A DNA stretch of 39,433 bases, taken from positions 1-39,433 of the forward strand of contig NZ_JAQUOY010000024.1 of assembly GCF_028716865.1 (NCBI RefSeq). Reading direction: 5' to 3'. Positions 16,063 through 23,898 of the stretch are shown here, piece by piece; within the stretch, counting starts at the first letter, position 1; each line of letters begins with the position of its first letter. The notes beneath the pieces are model-generated. The model was given only the letters and a program-made list of their open reading frames with translations, did no database searches and had not been told where the DNA came from. The DNA is from Candidatus Methylomirabilis sp. GTDB taxonomy: Bacteria; Methylomirabilota; Methylomirabilia; Methylomirabilales; Methylomirabilaceae. The position numbers and the translations under genes were made by a program.

Positions 16063-16153
16063 GCCGATCCCGTGGACCTCGGAATGCAGTCCTCGGTATC
16101 TGCATGCAGGTGACCGCCCGTTGATGCTCAAGGAGGAATCTCACAGCCCATCG

Positions 16154-16249
16154 GCCCAACGTTTGAGGTAACCAGCCGCCGGAGCGCGAAGCGCGGAGGG
16201 AACCCGCAAGCGCAGCTTGCGGGCGGTCCAGTCGACCGAGAGGTTATGC
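16154..16249 (-). other. attC: Integron attC recombination site
   Basis: Read on the minus strand, the site starts with GCATAAC (R'' box, matching RYYYAAC) and ends with GTTGGGC (R' box, matching GTTRRRY), 96 bases in all. Inside is a perfect 9-base hairpin, CCCGCAAGC/GCTTGCGGG, and a second GCGC-rich hairpin. GGT/ACC and CCGCC/GGCGG words near the ends can pair as the L boxes. The last bases before R' (TTACCTCAAAC) are typical of attC sites. The TAA inside R'' is the stop of the DUF4365 gene, as is common in cassettes. Confidence 0.8.
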
Positions 16250-17275
16250 ATCATCGCTATCCGGCGGGTTGAAGCCGAGACATCTAAAGCAGGCATAGGT
16301 GATGCGCTTGTTTTCTTCGATTGACATTCCAAGCCATTCGGCCATCGCATTCAGCCCAGGAAACTGGCGCATAAAAAATGTTCCCACCATTTCGGTCTCG
16401 AATATGACCCGTCGAGTCACCGTACGTGTTGACCGTTCGCCTTCCCAGGAGACGGTTGTCAAGCACAAAGCAAAAAGTCGAAGAGTGGCCGTGGGCTGCT
16501 CTGTTCGGACGAAGAACAGCAATTCGGGCAAGGCTGCTTCAAGAGCCGCCATATACCGACGAACTTCGGGAATCTCGAAGAGTTCTCGGGGGTCATTGTC
16601 GTAGCCGGAGATGCTGAACTCAATTTTCCCTTGGCACTCGTAAGCCAGTTCCTTGGTAGAGCGCAGACGATCAAAGAAAGCTCGGGGCCGCGATGTATCC
16701 ATTGAGAGAACGTCTTTGTCATCGAAAACAAATAGGACGTGGCCGGACTCCACGATCATCTTGTTGAGCGCCCAATACGCCCGTAACTCCGCTAGCGTGT
16801 CGGCCGGCGGTGGCAGGAGAGCCAATAGTGCCGCCTTAGACTGGGACAACCTATTCTCGAATGGAACTGTGATCTTCCAACCAGCTTCAGTTGTTTGTGT
16901 CTGCTCGGGTTGAAACCGAACCCAAAAACATTCACCAGACTCTGGGTCACAGACAATGATCAGGACGGGAATTGGGTAGTTCGAGAGGTAATTGAAGTGC
17001 TTCAACTCGCCACGGTAGACATAGCCCCACTTATTCTTCTCTTGTAGGAATGACCTTCCGCACTTGATTTGCATCGCGAGTAGCTGACCAGTTACCGCAC
17101 CTGAGTCAGTCACTACTTCAAGTTGGCCATCTATGCCAAAGTCGTGTTCCTGATGGTTCCGTTTGAAGAGCCACCCAAACGAATCAGAAGCGATCCGAGC
17201 AACAAGGGCAACTCCAAGTTCGCCTTGCTTGGCTGAACTAGAAAGCGTGGGGAAGCCGATGATCATGATGCATAA
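16160..17275 (-). mobile_element. Integron gene cassette carrying a DUF4365 gene
   Basis: The minus-strand GTTATGC at 17276-17270, ten bases before the start codon, is the exact complement of the GCATAAC that opens the attC at the other end. This is the junction signature of a cassette inserted at a G-TTRRRY point: when the cassette is circular, its attC ends become complementary. One gene plus one attC, about 1.1 kb, is standard. No integrase gene or second attC is visible in the window, so it may be a single cassette at a secondary site or the remains of an array. Confidence 0.75.
16244..17266 (-). CDS. DUF4365 (PD-(D/E)XK nuclease-like) cassette protein
   Basis: 340 aa. The N-terminal domain has EHDFGIDGQLEV (residues 40-51) and LLAMQIKCG (62-70). 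D46 and the QxK motif at Q66-K68 match the nuclease-type core of DUF4365, with Q in place of the usual Glu before x-Lys. The family is found in anti-phage and cassette contexts. The actual target is not known. The C-terminal half (about residues 150-340) is not recognised; it contains EHLLFFVRTEQ-like strands and two late Cys. The gene has lower GC than the island upstream, which fits separate acquisition. It starts at ATG 17266, ten bases inside the cassette, with no strong ribosome site. Confidence 0.8.
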   Translation of the reverse strand: MIIGFPTLSSSAKQGELGVALVARIASDSFGWLFKRNHQEHDFGIDGQLEVVTDSGAVTGQLLAMQIKCGRSFLQEKNKWGYVYRGELKHFNYLSNYPIPVLIIVCDPESGECFWVRFQPEQTQTTEAGWKITVPFENRLSQSKAALLALLPPPADTLAELRAYWALNKMIVESGHVLFVFDDKDVLSMDTSRPRAFFDRLRSTKELAYECQGKIEFSISGYDNDPRELFEIPEVRRYMAALEAALPELLFFVRTEQPTATLRLFALCLTTVSWEGERSTRTVTRRVIFETEMVGTFFMRQFPGLNAMAEWLGMSIEENKRITYACFRCLGFNPPDSDDA

Positions 17276-17276
17276 C

Positions 17277-17540
17277 TATTGAGTAGATTGGTCAGCCTAT
17301 CTCGACTGATGAGTTGTGAGGTTAAGACAAATCCTACAAGTTTTTCCCAGACTTAACAAGAAATTATCAGCTTTCTGGAGCATGGCCAACACTGCACGTC
17401 TGGTCAGCCTATTCCGGCAGACTCCAATGGTCTCTGCCGATCAAAGCCGAGTCGATGAGGACTCGTGAGGCGTCAGCGTTCAGAGCAAGGGCGATACATT
17501 CGTTGAGGAGCGGGCCTGTTACTGCATGCTTTACGCAGAA
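17277..17540. other. Spacer between the cassette and the LysR gene
   Basis: No convincing gene. The 11-base word GGTCAGCCTAT occurs near 17291 and again near 17401. An AT-rich stretch at 17320-17380 could hold the promoter of the cassette gene. After the LysR stop, its frame stays open on the minus strand for about 42 codons without a start codon, and that peptide is not recognised. No attI or second attC is evident. Confidence 0.35.
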
Positions 17541-18455
17541 TCAGGAATGATGAGATTCGTGAGGACGGGTGGGGGCGCCGAGGAAGGCGAGAAAGGCGTT
17601 GCAGATGGGCGAGCGGGAACGGTGGCGATGGGTGATGAGGTAGAACGGCCTGGTCAGTTTCAGGCCTGCGATGGGAATGGCGGTGAGTTCGCCGCACTTG
17701 ATATCGCTGGCGACGGCGAGCTTCGAGATGATGGCGATACCGCTGCCGGCCTTGACCGCTTGTCGGATCGCCTCGTTGCTGCCCATCTCTGCGATCACCC
17801 TGAAGGTGTCCATCGACAGATGGTGCTGCGCCAGGGCGTGTTCCATCATCTTGCGCGTTCCAGAGCCGCGCTCCCGAATGAGAAACGGCTGACTCGGCAG
17901 CTCCTTGATCTTGACGATTCTCCGGGACGCCCAGGGGTGCGTGGGCGGCACGACCAACACCATCTCGTCTTCGGCACATTGCTGGTACTCGAGCCTGCCA
18001 TCATCGAATTGTGCGCCCACGACGCCAACCTCATACGCGCCGGTCGTCACTGCCTCGATGATCTCTTTTGAGTCCGAGACCTTGAGAACGATCGAGATGT
18101 CCGGGTACTGGGCCCTGAACCGTCCGATCAGGGACGGCAGCAGATAGCCGCCGGGGATGCTGCTGGCGCCGAGTATCAGTTCTCCCTTTAGCCCTCCCCT
18201 GAGCTCGTCGAGCGCCTGTTGCGCTTCCTGGCGGAGCGCCAGAATCCGTTTGGCATAGCGATACAGCAGATCGCCGGCCTTGGTCGGGGTGGCTCGGTGC
18301 CCGAGGCGATCGAGGAGCCGGATTCCTGCCTCCTGCTCCAGTTTCTTGATGTGGCCACTGACCGTGGGCTGGGTCAGGTAGACTGCGTTGGCTGCCTTCG
18401 AGAAGCTTCCCGATTCAACGATTCTGGCGAACAGTTCGAGGGCGTGGATATCCAT
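17541..18455 (-). CDS. LysR-family transcriptional regulator
   Basis: 304 aa from ATG 18455. The helix-turn-helix lies at residues 3-62 (LELFARIVESGSFSKAANAVYLTQPTVSGHIKKLE), then a linker helix and a two-lobed effector domain (LILGASSIPGGYLLPSLIGRF onward). The longer frame to 18659 overlaps the glycosyltransferase out of frame and is rejected. The N-terminal half resembles the LysR subgroup linked with selenium metabolism, but that is from memory of the family and needs a search. The gene begins 10 bases after the glycosyltransferase stop on the same strand, so it is probably the last gene of that operon. Confidence 0.9.
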   Translation of the reverse strand: MDIHALELFARIVESGSFSKAANAVYLTQPTVSGHIKKLEQEAGIRLLDRLGHRATPTKAGDLLYRYAKRILALRQEAQQALDELRGGLKGELILGASSIPGGYLLPSLIGRFRAQYPDISIVLKVSDSKEIIEAVTTGAYEVGVVGAQFDDGRLEYQQCAEDEMVLVVPPTHPWASRRIVKIKELPSQPFLIRERGSGTRKMMEHALAQHHLSMDTFRVIAEMGSNEAIRQAVKAGSGIAIISKLAVASDIKCGELTAIPIAGLKLTRPFYLITHRHRSRSPICNAFLAFLGAPTRPHESHHS

Positions 18456-18465
18456 GATGCGTCTT

Positions 18466-19524
18466 CTATCCTCTGCGCGAGCAGGCGCCGATCGCCTCTT
18501 GATACAGTTGGAGATAATCCTGAATCTCCCCTTCTCGGGAGAACTCCCGCTCGATCTTTTCCTTCCCGTTCTTCCCCAGCGCGTGGCGCAGGCTCGGCTC
18601 CCTGATGAGCCGCTCAGCCTTGCGAGTAAACTCCGCCTCCGAACCGAAGAGCAGCCCATTGATCCCGTCTTGCACCACCGATCGGTTCCCCTCGATATCC
18701 GAAGTCAGGACCGCTCGTCCGCAACTCATCGCCTCCAGGATGCTGTTGGCCATGCCGCCTTCGGAGAGCGATGAGTTGATCACTACATCCACGGACGTAA
18801 GCATGGCGCAGATCTGCTCATGAGGAACCGATCCCAGGTAGAAGGCCCAGGGGTAGTCTCGCAGGGCTTCCCGCAATCGGGCTCCTTCCGCCGCCTCGAT
18901 GACCGGTCCCACAAAGACGGCCTTGACCTGCGGATACCGTATTCTGAGCGCGTCAAGTGGCTTCAGACAGAAGGTCACATTTTTGACGCGCCGGATGCCG
19001 GCCGGGATAAAGAAGATCAGGTCATCCGGCGTGAGATCCAGGTGCTGTCGGAGATCGAATGGGGTCTCCTGGCAGCGAACCGTCTGGCCGATCACGCGGA
19101 TTCGGCGTGCGACCTCGGGGAGTTCACCGACGAGCTTGACCCGCATACAGTCGTGAAAGACGACGATACGCGTTGCCCGCTGAAGGACGTCTATGACTTT
19201 TAACCTCCAGTGAGGATCGAAGAGATCGGTATTGACATCAGTTCCGGTGATGGTGAGGATTGAAGGGATGCCAAGCCGAAGCGCGGCCTCCGTCACGATC
19301 TGCCCCGAAGAGCTGACATGGAATCCATGGATCAGGTCAGGTGTGAAGTCTTCCAGTGCCTGCAGGATCTCGCCGGGTGAGGATCCATACTCCAGGGACC
19401 AGACTCGGACGATCACACCCTGTTCTTTCAACCCGGACTCGATGCGCTGGACCGTAATCGAATTGCCGCGGACCGAGGGGAAATAATAGGGGGTGACAAT
19501 ACCCAGTCGCATCCGCCTCCTCAT
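18466..19524 (-). CDS. GT4-like glycosyltransferase
   Basis: 352 aa with a GT-B layout. The N-terminal nucleotide-like domain opens LGIVTPYYFPSVRGNS, with TITGTD at residues 91-96. The C-terminal donor domain has GIRRVKN (176-182) and SEGGMANSILEAMSCGRAVL, where E255 and E264 form the EXnE pair (one residue longer than the usual EX7E). It transfers a sugar from a nucleotide-sugar donor, acceptor unknown. The TGTD and EGG-AN wording recalls the TIGR04348 group that includes the selenosugar synthase SenB, but the match is partial. ATG 19524 overlaps the asmA stop (ATGA). ATG 19512 with AGGAGG just before it is an alternative. Confidence 0.82.
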   Translation of the reverse strand: MRRRMRLGIVTPYYFPSVRGNSITVQRIESGLKEQGVIVRVWSLEYGSSPGEILQALEDFTPDLIHGFHVSSSGQIVTEAALRLGIPSILTITGTDVNTDLFDPHWRLKVIDVLQRATRIVVFHDCMRVKLVGELPEVARRIRVIGQTVRCQETPFDLRQHLDLTPDDLIFFIPAGIRRVKNVTFCLKPLDALRIRYPQVKAVFVGPVIEAAEGARLREALRDYPWAFYLGSVPHEQICAMLTSVDVVINSSLSEGGMANSILEAMSCGRAVLTSDIEGNRSVVQDGINGLLFGSEAEFTRKAERLIREPSLRHALGKNGKEKIEREFSREGEIQDYLQLYQEAIGACSRRG

Positions 19525-21551
19525 CGGCTGAAGAGTTTCTTGAACACCTTCTCCAGCTCCTTGTCCCGATCTTTCCCAAGGAGTTTGCCGACTTCTGTTT
19601 TGATCCGTCCCTCGATACGACCCATTTGAGGGGTGACGACCGGATCGGATGAGGGGCCTTGTACCTTGGCCTCAAGCGTCGTTTTCGCGAGTTTGGCTGT
19701 GACGTCGAAATCCAGGGTCTGATTGAGCAGATTGGCGCCTCCGACAGCATAGAACTTGGCCCCGTCTCGAAGCAGTGTCAGATCACGGGTTCGTAGGATT
19801 CCACCATCGAGTGTCCAGTGGGCGCTGAGGCGATCGAACTCGTTTAGAGTGAGAGGAGGGATGCCTACCCCCTTCAGGATAGGATCTACGGTTTTGGAGA
19901 GCCGTTCCAAAGGCGTATAGCCGATTATGCGGCCGTTTGTCACGGCCATGTCGGTTTGTCCTGAGACCTTGGCGAGCGCCCCAGGGCCGAGCGGTCCCGA
20001 AAACTCCATCTTCGAGTCCAGCGTCATCATTCCGTGTAAGGTCCACCGCGGCTCTTGGATCGCCTTCAGGAACGGCTCAGTCTGGATCCCCTCGAGATGC
20101 GTGGCGACCCTTACATGTGGCGCTCGTCCACTGAAGGAGAGCGCCGCGTCACCCGACAGATTTCCGCCATAGAAGCCGCCATGGAGTTGACGGATGGTGA
20201 GCAGCCCACAGCAATAGCGAAGGTCGCCTTCTGCGGCGGTCAGGACCAGCTTTCCCCAACGCAGAACGCCTGAGCGTAGGTGTCCCTCAACCTGGAGTCC
20301 GCCGACTTCGGAGGAGTGCGGAGTGCGAAATCCTCCCACCCCCCCTTTATCATTTGAAGGTACGAGGTCTGCGGTGCGTAGGGGCGACTGGCCGGTCGCC
20401 CCTACAGGTGCTGCTGCAGTCGCTATGGCCACGAGGGATTCGATGGAAAGATCCGGCGTATCCAGCCAAAATTGAATGCGAGGCGACTTCTGAGTTGCCA
20501 GGTGGAGACGGCCCGTGGTGGTGTGGCCCTCCCAGAGCAGGCTTACCTGAGAAAGGTCGAGTCCGTCACCTTCCCATCGCCCCTTCGCCCGTAGCCACGC
20601 TTTATCCCCCGGCGCTTTGTCGTTCTCCTTTCCGCCTGTCCCCGCATGCGTGAAGCGGGAAAGCGCCATACCGACTCGCTGCAGATCGACGTTGGTCTCC
20701 AGATCAAGGCGCGGCCACTCGCCAACGGCCTTCCCTTCAAGATCGAGGGTTCCACTGAGTGCTGCGGCAAAGGGCGAGGAGCGTAGTGCGCCGAATGACG
20801 AAGCCAATTGCGCGACATCGAGTCCCCGCACGTGAAGCGCCACCTCAATCGACGGGTGATCTCCTTCATGGGGTTGTATGCTCCCGGTCAGGTCAAACGA
20901 GCCGGATGCGCCGCCAAGCAGGGGTCCGTTGGCATGAATGCGGATGGGGCTGCGGGGAAGTGGCGCCGGGATGTCCACGTTCACATCCTTCAACTCCAGC
21001 CTGGCCGGTCCATAAGGGTAGAGAGGGTTATCGAGAACGATGGCCCCCTGACGGATGGTCAGGGCCCCTGCCACCAGGACCGGCAGGGCAGGCTGCCCTC
21101 TGGCCACTCGCGTACCTTCAGTATGGCGCGATTCGACGGCTGCCTCTCGTGCGGTCGGTCGAATCAAGTCATCGAGGTTCCACCCATCCGGCCCCCCGGC
21201 CAACCTGATACGTGGCCGGTCAATGCGGACGTTCCTGACCTGGAGTTCGCCCTTGAGGAGCGGCAGCAGTTTGAGCGCCAGATCAAGCCGCTCCGCCTCC
21301 AGGAACGGTCCAGACCACGGGGCGCGATCAGTAATAAGCAGATCTCGGATGGTGACCCCGGGCGACGGCAGGAGGTGGACTCGCAGACTGCTTGCGGTGA
21401 CTTTGCGGTTCAGCAGTTGGCTGGTTCGACTGGTGAGGATCCCTCGGTACCGCTCCTGGTCCAGGAGAAGCGGGCCGGCGAGGAGCACGATGACGAGCCC
21501 ACCCAAGACCAGGAGTAACCCGAAGAGCCAACGCCGCCCGCGTCCCGTCAC
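19521..21551 (-). CDS. AsmA-family envelope protein
   Basis: 676 aa with an N-terminal signal anchor (RWLFGLLLVLGGLVIVLLAGP, residues 7-27), then a long periplasmic part rich in short beta strands and ending in the AsmA C-terminal domain (FDVTAKLAKTTLEAKVQG). AsmA-like proteins are bridge-type factors for outer-membrane lipid balance. A proline/glycine-rich patch (about residues 382-418, APVGATGQSPL to SSEVGG) is encoded by a palindromic repeat inserted in frame. GTG 21551 starts one base after the gatB stop, so the gene is coupled to gatB and the whole run to LysR is likely one transcript. Confidence 0.88.
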   Translation of the reverse strand: MTGRGRRWLFGLLLVLGGLVIVLLAGPLLLDQERYRGILTSRTSQLLNRKVTASSLRVHLLPSPGVTIRDLLITDRAPWSGPFLEAERLDLALKLLPLLKGELQVRNVRIDRPRIRLAGGPDGWNLDDLIRPTAREAAVESRHTEGTRVARGQPALPVLVAGALTIRQGAIVLDNPLYPYGPARLELKDVNVDIPAPLPRSPIRIHANGPLLGGASGSFDLTGSIQPHEGDHPSIEVALHVRGLDVAQLASSFGALRSSPFAAALSGTLDLEGKAVGEWPRLDLETNVDLQRVGMALSRFTHAGTGGKENDKAPGDKAWLRAKGRWEGDGLDLSQVSLLWEGHTTTGRLHLATQKSPRIQFWLDTPDLSIESLVAIATAAAPVGATGQSPLRTADLVPSNDKGGVGGFRTPHSSEVGGLQVEGHLRSGVLRWGKLVLTAAEGDLRYCCGLLTIRQLHGGFYGGNLSGDAALSFSGRAPHVRVATHLEGIQTEPFLKAIQEPRWTLHGMMTLDSKMEFSGPLGPGALAKVSGQTDMAVTNGRIIGYTPLERLSKTVDPILKGVGIPPLTLNEFDRLSAHWTLDGGILRTRDLTLLRDGAKFYAVGGANLLNQTLDFDVTAKLAKTTLEAKVQGPSSDPVVTPQMGRIEGRIKTEVGKLLGKDRDKELEKVFKKLFSR
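20378..20405. repeat. Palindromic repeat inserted in frame in asmA
   Basis: Arms GTAGGGGCGAC (20378-20388) and GTCGCCCCTAC (20395-20405) are perfect complements with a six-base centre. GTAGGGGCGA-type palindromes are usually intergenic. Here the copy is translated within AsmA. The neighbouring 20300-20345 (GGAGTGCGGAGTGCGAAATC) also looks repeat-derived. Confidence 0.65.
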
Positions 21552-21552
21552 C

Positions 21553-23025
21553 TTACCCGCCCCCTCCGGGCTCCTCTCCCTTGAGTCGCGTGAGAAGCAG
21601 CTCGCCCACCACCTGTGGATTGGCCTTGCCGCGACTGGACTTCATCACCATGCCGACCAGAAAGGTGAGGCTTTGTACCTTCCCTTTCCGGTAGTCGGCG
21701 ACCGGCCCGGGATGTTTGGCCAGCACCTCCTCAACAATCTGGAGCAGCGCGTCCTGGTCGGAGATCTGGGTCAGCCCCTGCTCCTTCACGATCAGCTCAG
21801 CCGATTTCCCGGTCTGATACATCTGCTCAAAGACTGTTTTGGCGATCTTGCCGCTGATACTTCCGCCTTTCAGCAGCCCAAGGAGCGCAGCCAACTCGGC
21901 CGGCGGGATCGGGCTGTCGGCAATCTCCCGGCCATCCTTGTTCAGATGGCCCAAGAGTTCTACCATCACCCAGTTACTGGCGAGCTTCGGCTCCTGGCAG
22001 TTCTTCGCGACCTTCTCGTAGTAGTCGGCAAGCGGCCTGGATGCCGTGAGGACCGCAACATCGTAGTCCGGGATCCCATACTCCCGGGCAAACCGAGCGC
22101 GGCGCTGCTGCGGTAGTTCGGGCAGGGTCGCGCGGATCTCGTCGATCCACTTCTGTGAGACGGCCAGGGGGACCAGATCCGGTTCCGGGAAGTAGCGGTA
22201 GTCATGAGCGTACTCCTTGCTTCGCATCGACAAGGTCAGCTCCTGGTCGGCGTCCCACAACCGTGTCTCTTGAACGATCCTTCCTCCTTCTGTGAGGACC
22301 TGTGTCTGTCGCTGGATCTCATAGGCCAACGCCTTCTGGACGCTCTTGAAGGAGTTCATGTTCTTGACCTCAGCCTTGACCCCCAACTCCTCGCTGCCGG
22401 CTGGCCGCAGCGAGACGTTGGCGTCGCAGCGCAGGCTGCCTTCCTCCATGTTGCCGTCGCAGACTTCCAGATACACGAGGATCGCCCGGAGCTGCCGGAG
22501 ATATTCACCAGCCTCTTCCGGGCTGCGGATGTCGGGCTCACTGACGATCTCCATTAATGGCACGCCGCTGCGGTTAAAGTCCACCAGACTAGAGTCGGCG
22601 GCCTGCAACGTGCCGGCATGTAACAGCTTGCCGACGTCCTCTTCCAGATGGAGGCGATGGATGCGGACGCGCCTGGTCGTTCCATCGACAGGGAATTCGA
22701 TCGATCCTCGCCAGGCGAGCGGGAGTTCGTACTGGGAGATCTGGTAGTTTTTCGGCATGTCGGGGTAGAAGTAATTCTTCCGGTGGAAGCGACAGGCTGG
22801 AGCGATGTCGCACCCCAGGGCAAGCGCGCTCTTGAGGGCGAATTCCACCACCCGCCTGTTCAGGACGGGCAACGTGCCCGGCATCCCCAGGCAGACAGGA
22901 CAGGTCTGGCTGTTGGGGGGGGCGCCGAAGGCGGCGCTGCAGCCGCAGAAGATTTTCGATCTGGTCAGGAGCTGGGCATGTACCTCCAGCCCGATGACCG
23001 CTTCAAATTGGGTATTGGGTGTCAT
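21553..23025 (-). CDS. gatB: Asp-tRNA(Asn)/Glu-tRNA(Gln) amidotransferase subunit B
   Basis: 490 aa. Phosphorylates and amidates mischarged Glu-tRNA(Gln) or Asp-tRNA(Asn) with ammonia from GatA. Family blocks: IGLEVHAQLLT (residues 11-21), the four zinc cysteines C27, C29, C42 and C45, CPVCLGMPGTLPVLN, and YFYPDMPKNYQISQYE. The C-terminal YqeY-like tail (GGSISGKIAKTVFEQM) binds tRNA. Full length. It is separated from gatA by two small genes, an arrangement less tight than a plain gatCAB operon. Confidence 0.97.
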   Translation of the reverse strand: MTPNTQFEAVIGLEVHAQLLTRSKIFCGCSAAFGAPPNSQTCPVCLGMPGTLPVLNRRVVEFALKSALALGCDIAPACRFHRKNYFYPDMPKNYQISQYELPLAWRGSIEFPVDGTTRRVRIHRLHLEEDVGKLLHAGTLQAADSSLVDFNRSGVPLMEIVSEPDIRSPEEAGEYLRQLRAILVYLEVCDGNMEEGSLRCDANVSLRPAGSEELGVKAEVKNMNSFKSVQKALAYEIQRQTQVLTEGGRIVQETRLWDADQELTLSMRSKEYAHDYRYFPEPDLVPLAVSQKWIDEIRATLPELPQQRRARFAREYGIPDYDVAVLTASRPLADYYEKVAKNCQEPKLASNWVMVELLGHLNKDGREIADSPIPPAELAALLGLLKGGSISGKIAKTVFEQMYQTGKSAELIVKEQGLTQISDQDALLQIVEEVLAKHPGPVADYRKGKVQSLTFLVGMVMKSSRGKANPQVVGELLLTRLKGEEPGGGG

Positions 23026-23039
23026 ATGTTGAGTCCTTA

Positions 23040-23483
23040 CTACGTCAAAGGTCGGATTGACTCAAGAAGGTCGATGTACTCATCGGACAGTCCGTGTTCC
23101 TCAGCGCCGCTGATCAGCAACTGTTTATACCGTTTTGAGGGAGGCGTCTCGCGGCCAGGATTCTCCATGAAGTACGCAAACGCTCTGATGACCTTGCCCG
23201 AGCGGGTCCGGAGCTGAATCTCCTTACGAAGATACAGATCGGGGAAGTGTTCATACTCATCCAATGCCTTTTGTTCTGCGTCGCTGATCTCCCACACCAC
23301 GCCCTCAACCTGCTTTCCTGGTTTCTCGCGGATGTTTGCAATTCCACCACCCCACATCGGGGAGTTTCCGAAGAAGGTCAGCTCATGGTCAGAGAGCACC
23401 GCCGCGTCCACAAACTTCGCCTTCGGGCAGAGCCGCTTGAGCTGGACTCGCTCCATGTTCGAGCCGTAGGCGAAGTAGAGCAT
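23040..23483 (-). CDS. Gamma-glutamylcyclotransferase-like protein (AIG2/GGCT fold)
   Basis: 147 aa. Opens MLYFAYGSNM with the YGSN substrate loop, and carries the acidic residue region ALDEYEHFPDLY (catalytic Glu likely E75 or E77). Enzymes of this fold release 5-oxoproline from gamma-glutamyl peptides, though the substrate of this one is unknown. It lies 14 bases upstream of gatB on the same strand and four bases after the small secreted-protein gene, inside the gat gene run. Confidence 0.85.
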   Translation of the reverse strand: MLYFAYGSNMERVQLKRLCPKAKFVDAAVLSDHELTFFGNSPMWGGGIANIREKPGKQVEGVVWEISDAEQKALDEYEHFPDLYLRKEIQLRTRSGKVIRAFAYFMENPGRETPPSKRYKQLLISGAEEHGLSDEYIDLLESIRPLT

Positions 23484-23486
23484 CCG

Positions 23487-23897
23487 TTAACGCCCCCCGG
23501 AACGAGCTCGACCCCTCGCGTCCCAGATCGCGTGAGGCTCGAACGTAAATGAGGTTGCCATGCGGTACTTCTCGGCGATCTCGACCTCGAAGGGCGCTTC
23601 CTGGCCAGGATCGAGTGCCGTAACTTTCACCGTCTGCCGGCCCAGCTCCTGCCGGTGAGTCGGCTTACGCCTGTACGGCCCTACATGGCTCCTTGTTTCG
23701 CCCAAAAATCGGACGACGATGACGACATCTTCGGCCCGTTTGGCGCTGACGTTCTTGACCGTGCCCTTAAGGGTGTCGATCCATCGCTCTGAGTTCAGGA
23801 TCACCAGGTCCTTGTTCGCGGCCGAGGTGGCGCATGGCAGTAGACTGAACGCGAAAGTCAACCCCATGGCAAGGCGTCTCACCGATGCTGCCGCCAT
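23487..23897 (-). CDS. Small secreted protein with FxLYD-like fold
   Basis: 136 aa. ATG 23897 gives a signal peptide (MAAASVRRLAMGLTFAFSLL, cleavage near ATSA-A). The mature part has alternating strands (WIDTLKGTVKNVSAKRAEDVVIVVRFLG ... LDPGQEAPFEVEI), the pattern of the FxLYD/DUF3426-type beta-sandwich seen in many secreted bacterial proteins. The charged tail ARGRARSGGR is not typical. Start is one base from the gatA stop, so translation is probably coupled. Role unknown. Confidence 0.65.
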   Translation of the reverse strand: MAAASVRRLAMGLTFAFSLLPCATSAANKDLVILNSERWIDTLKGTVKNVSAKRAEDVVIVVRFLGETRSHVGPYRRKPTHRQELGRQTVKVTALDPGQEAPFEVEIAEKYRMATSFTFEPHAIWDARGRARSGGR

Positions 23898-23898
23898 T

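Noticed and set aside
17277-17420. A second attC or an attI next to the cassette
   Set aside because: A heptamer-like GTTAAGA occurs about 50 bases away, but it does not complement the junction and no stem-loop connects them.
18456-18659. Upstream extension of the LysR protein
   Set aside because: It lies inside the glycosyltransferase gene in another frame. The family start MDIHALELF at 18455 is clear.
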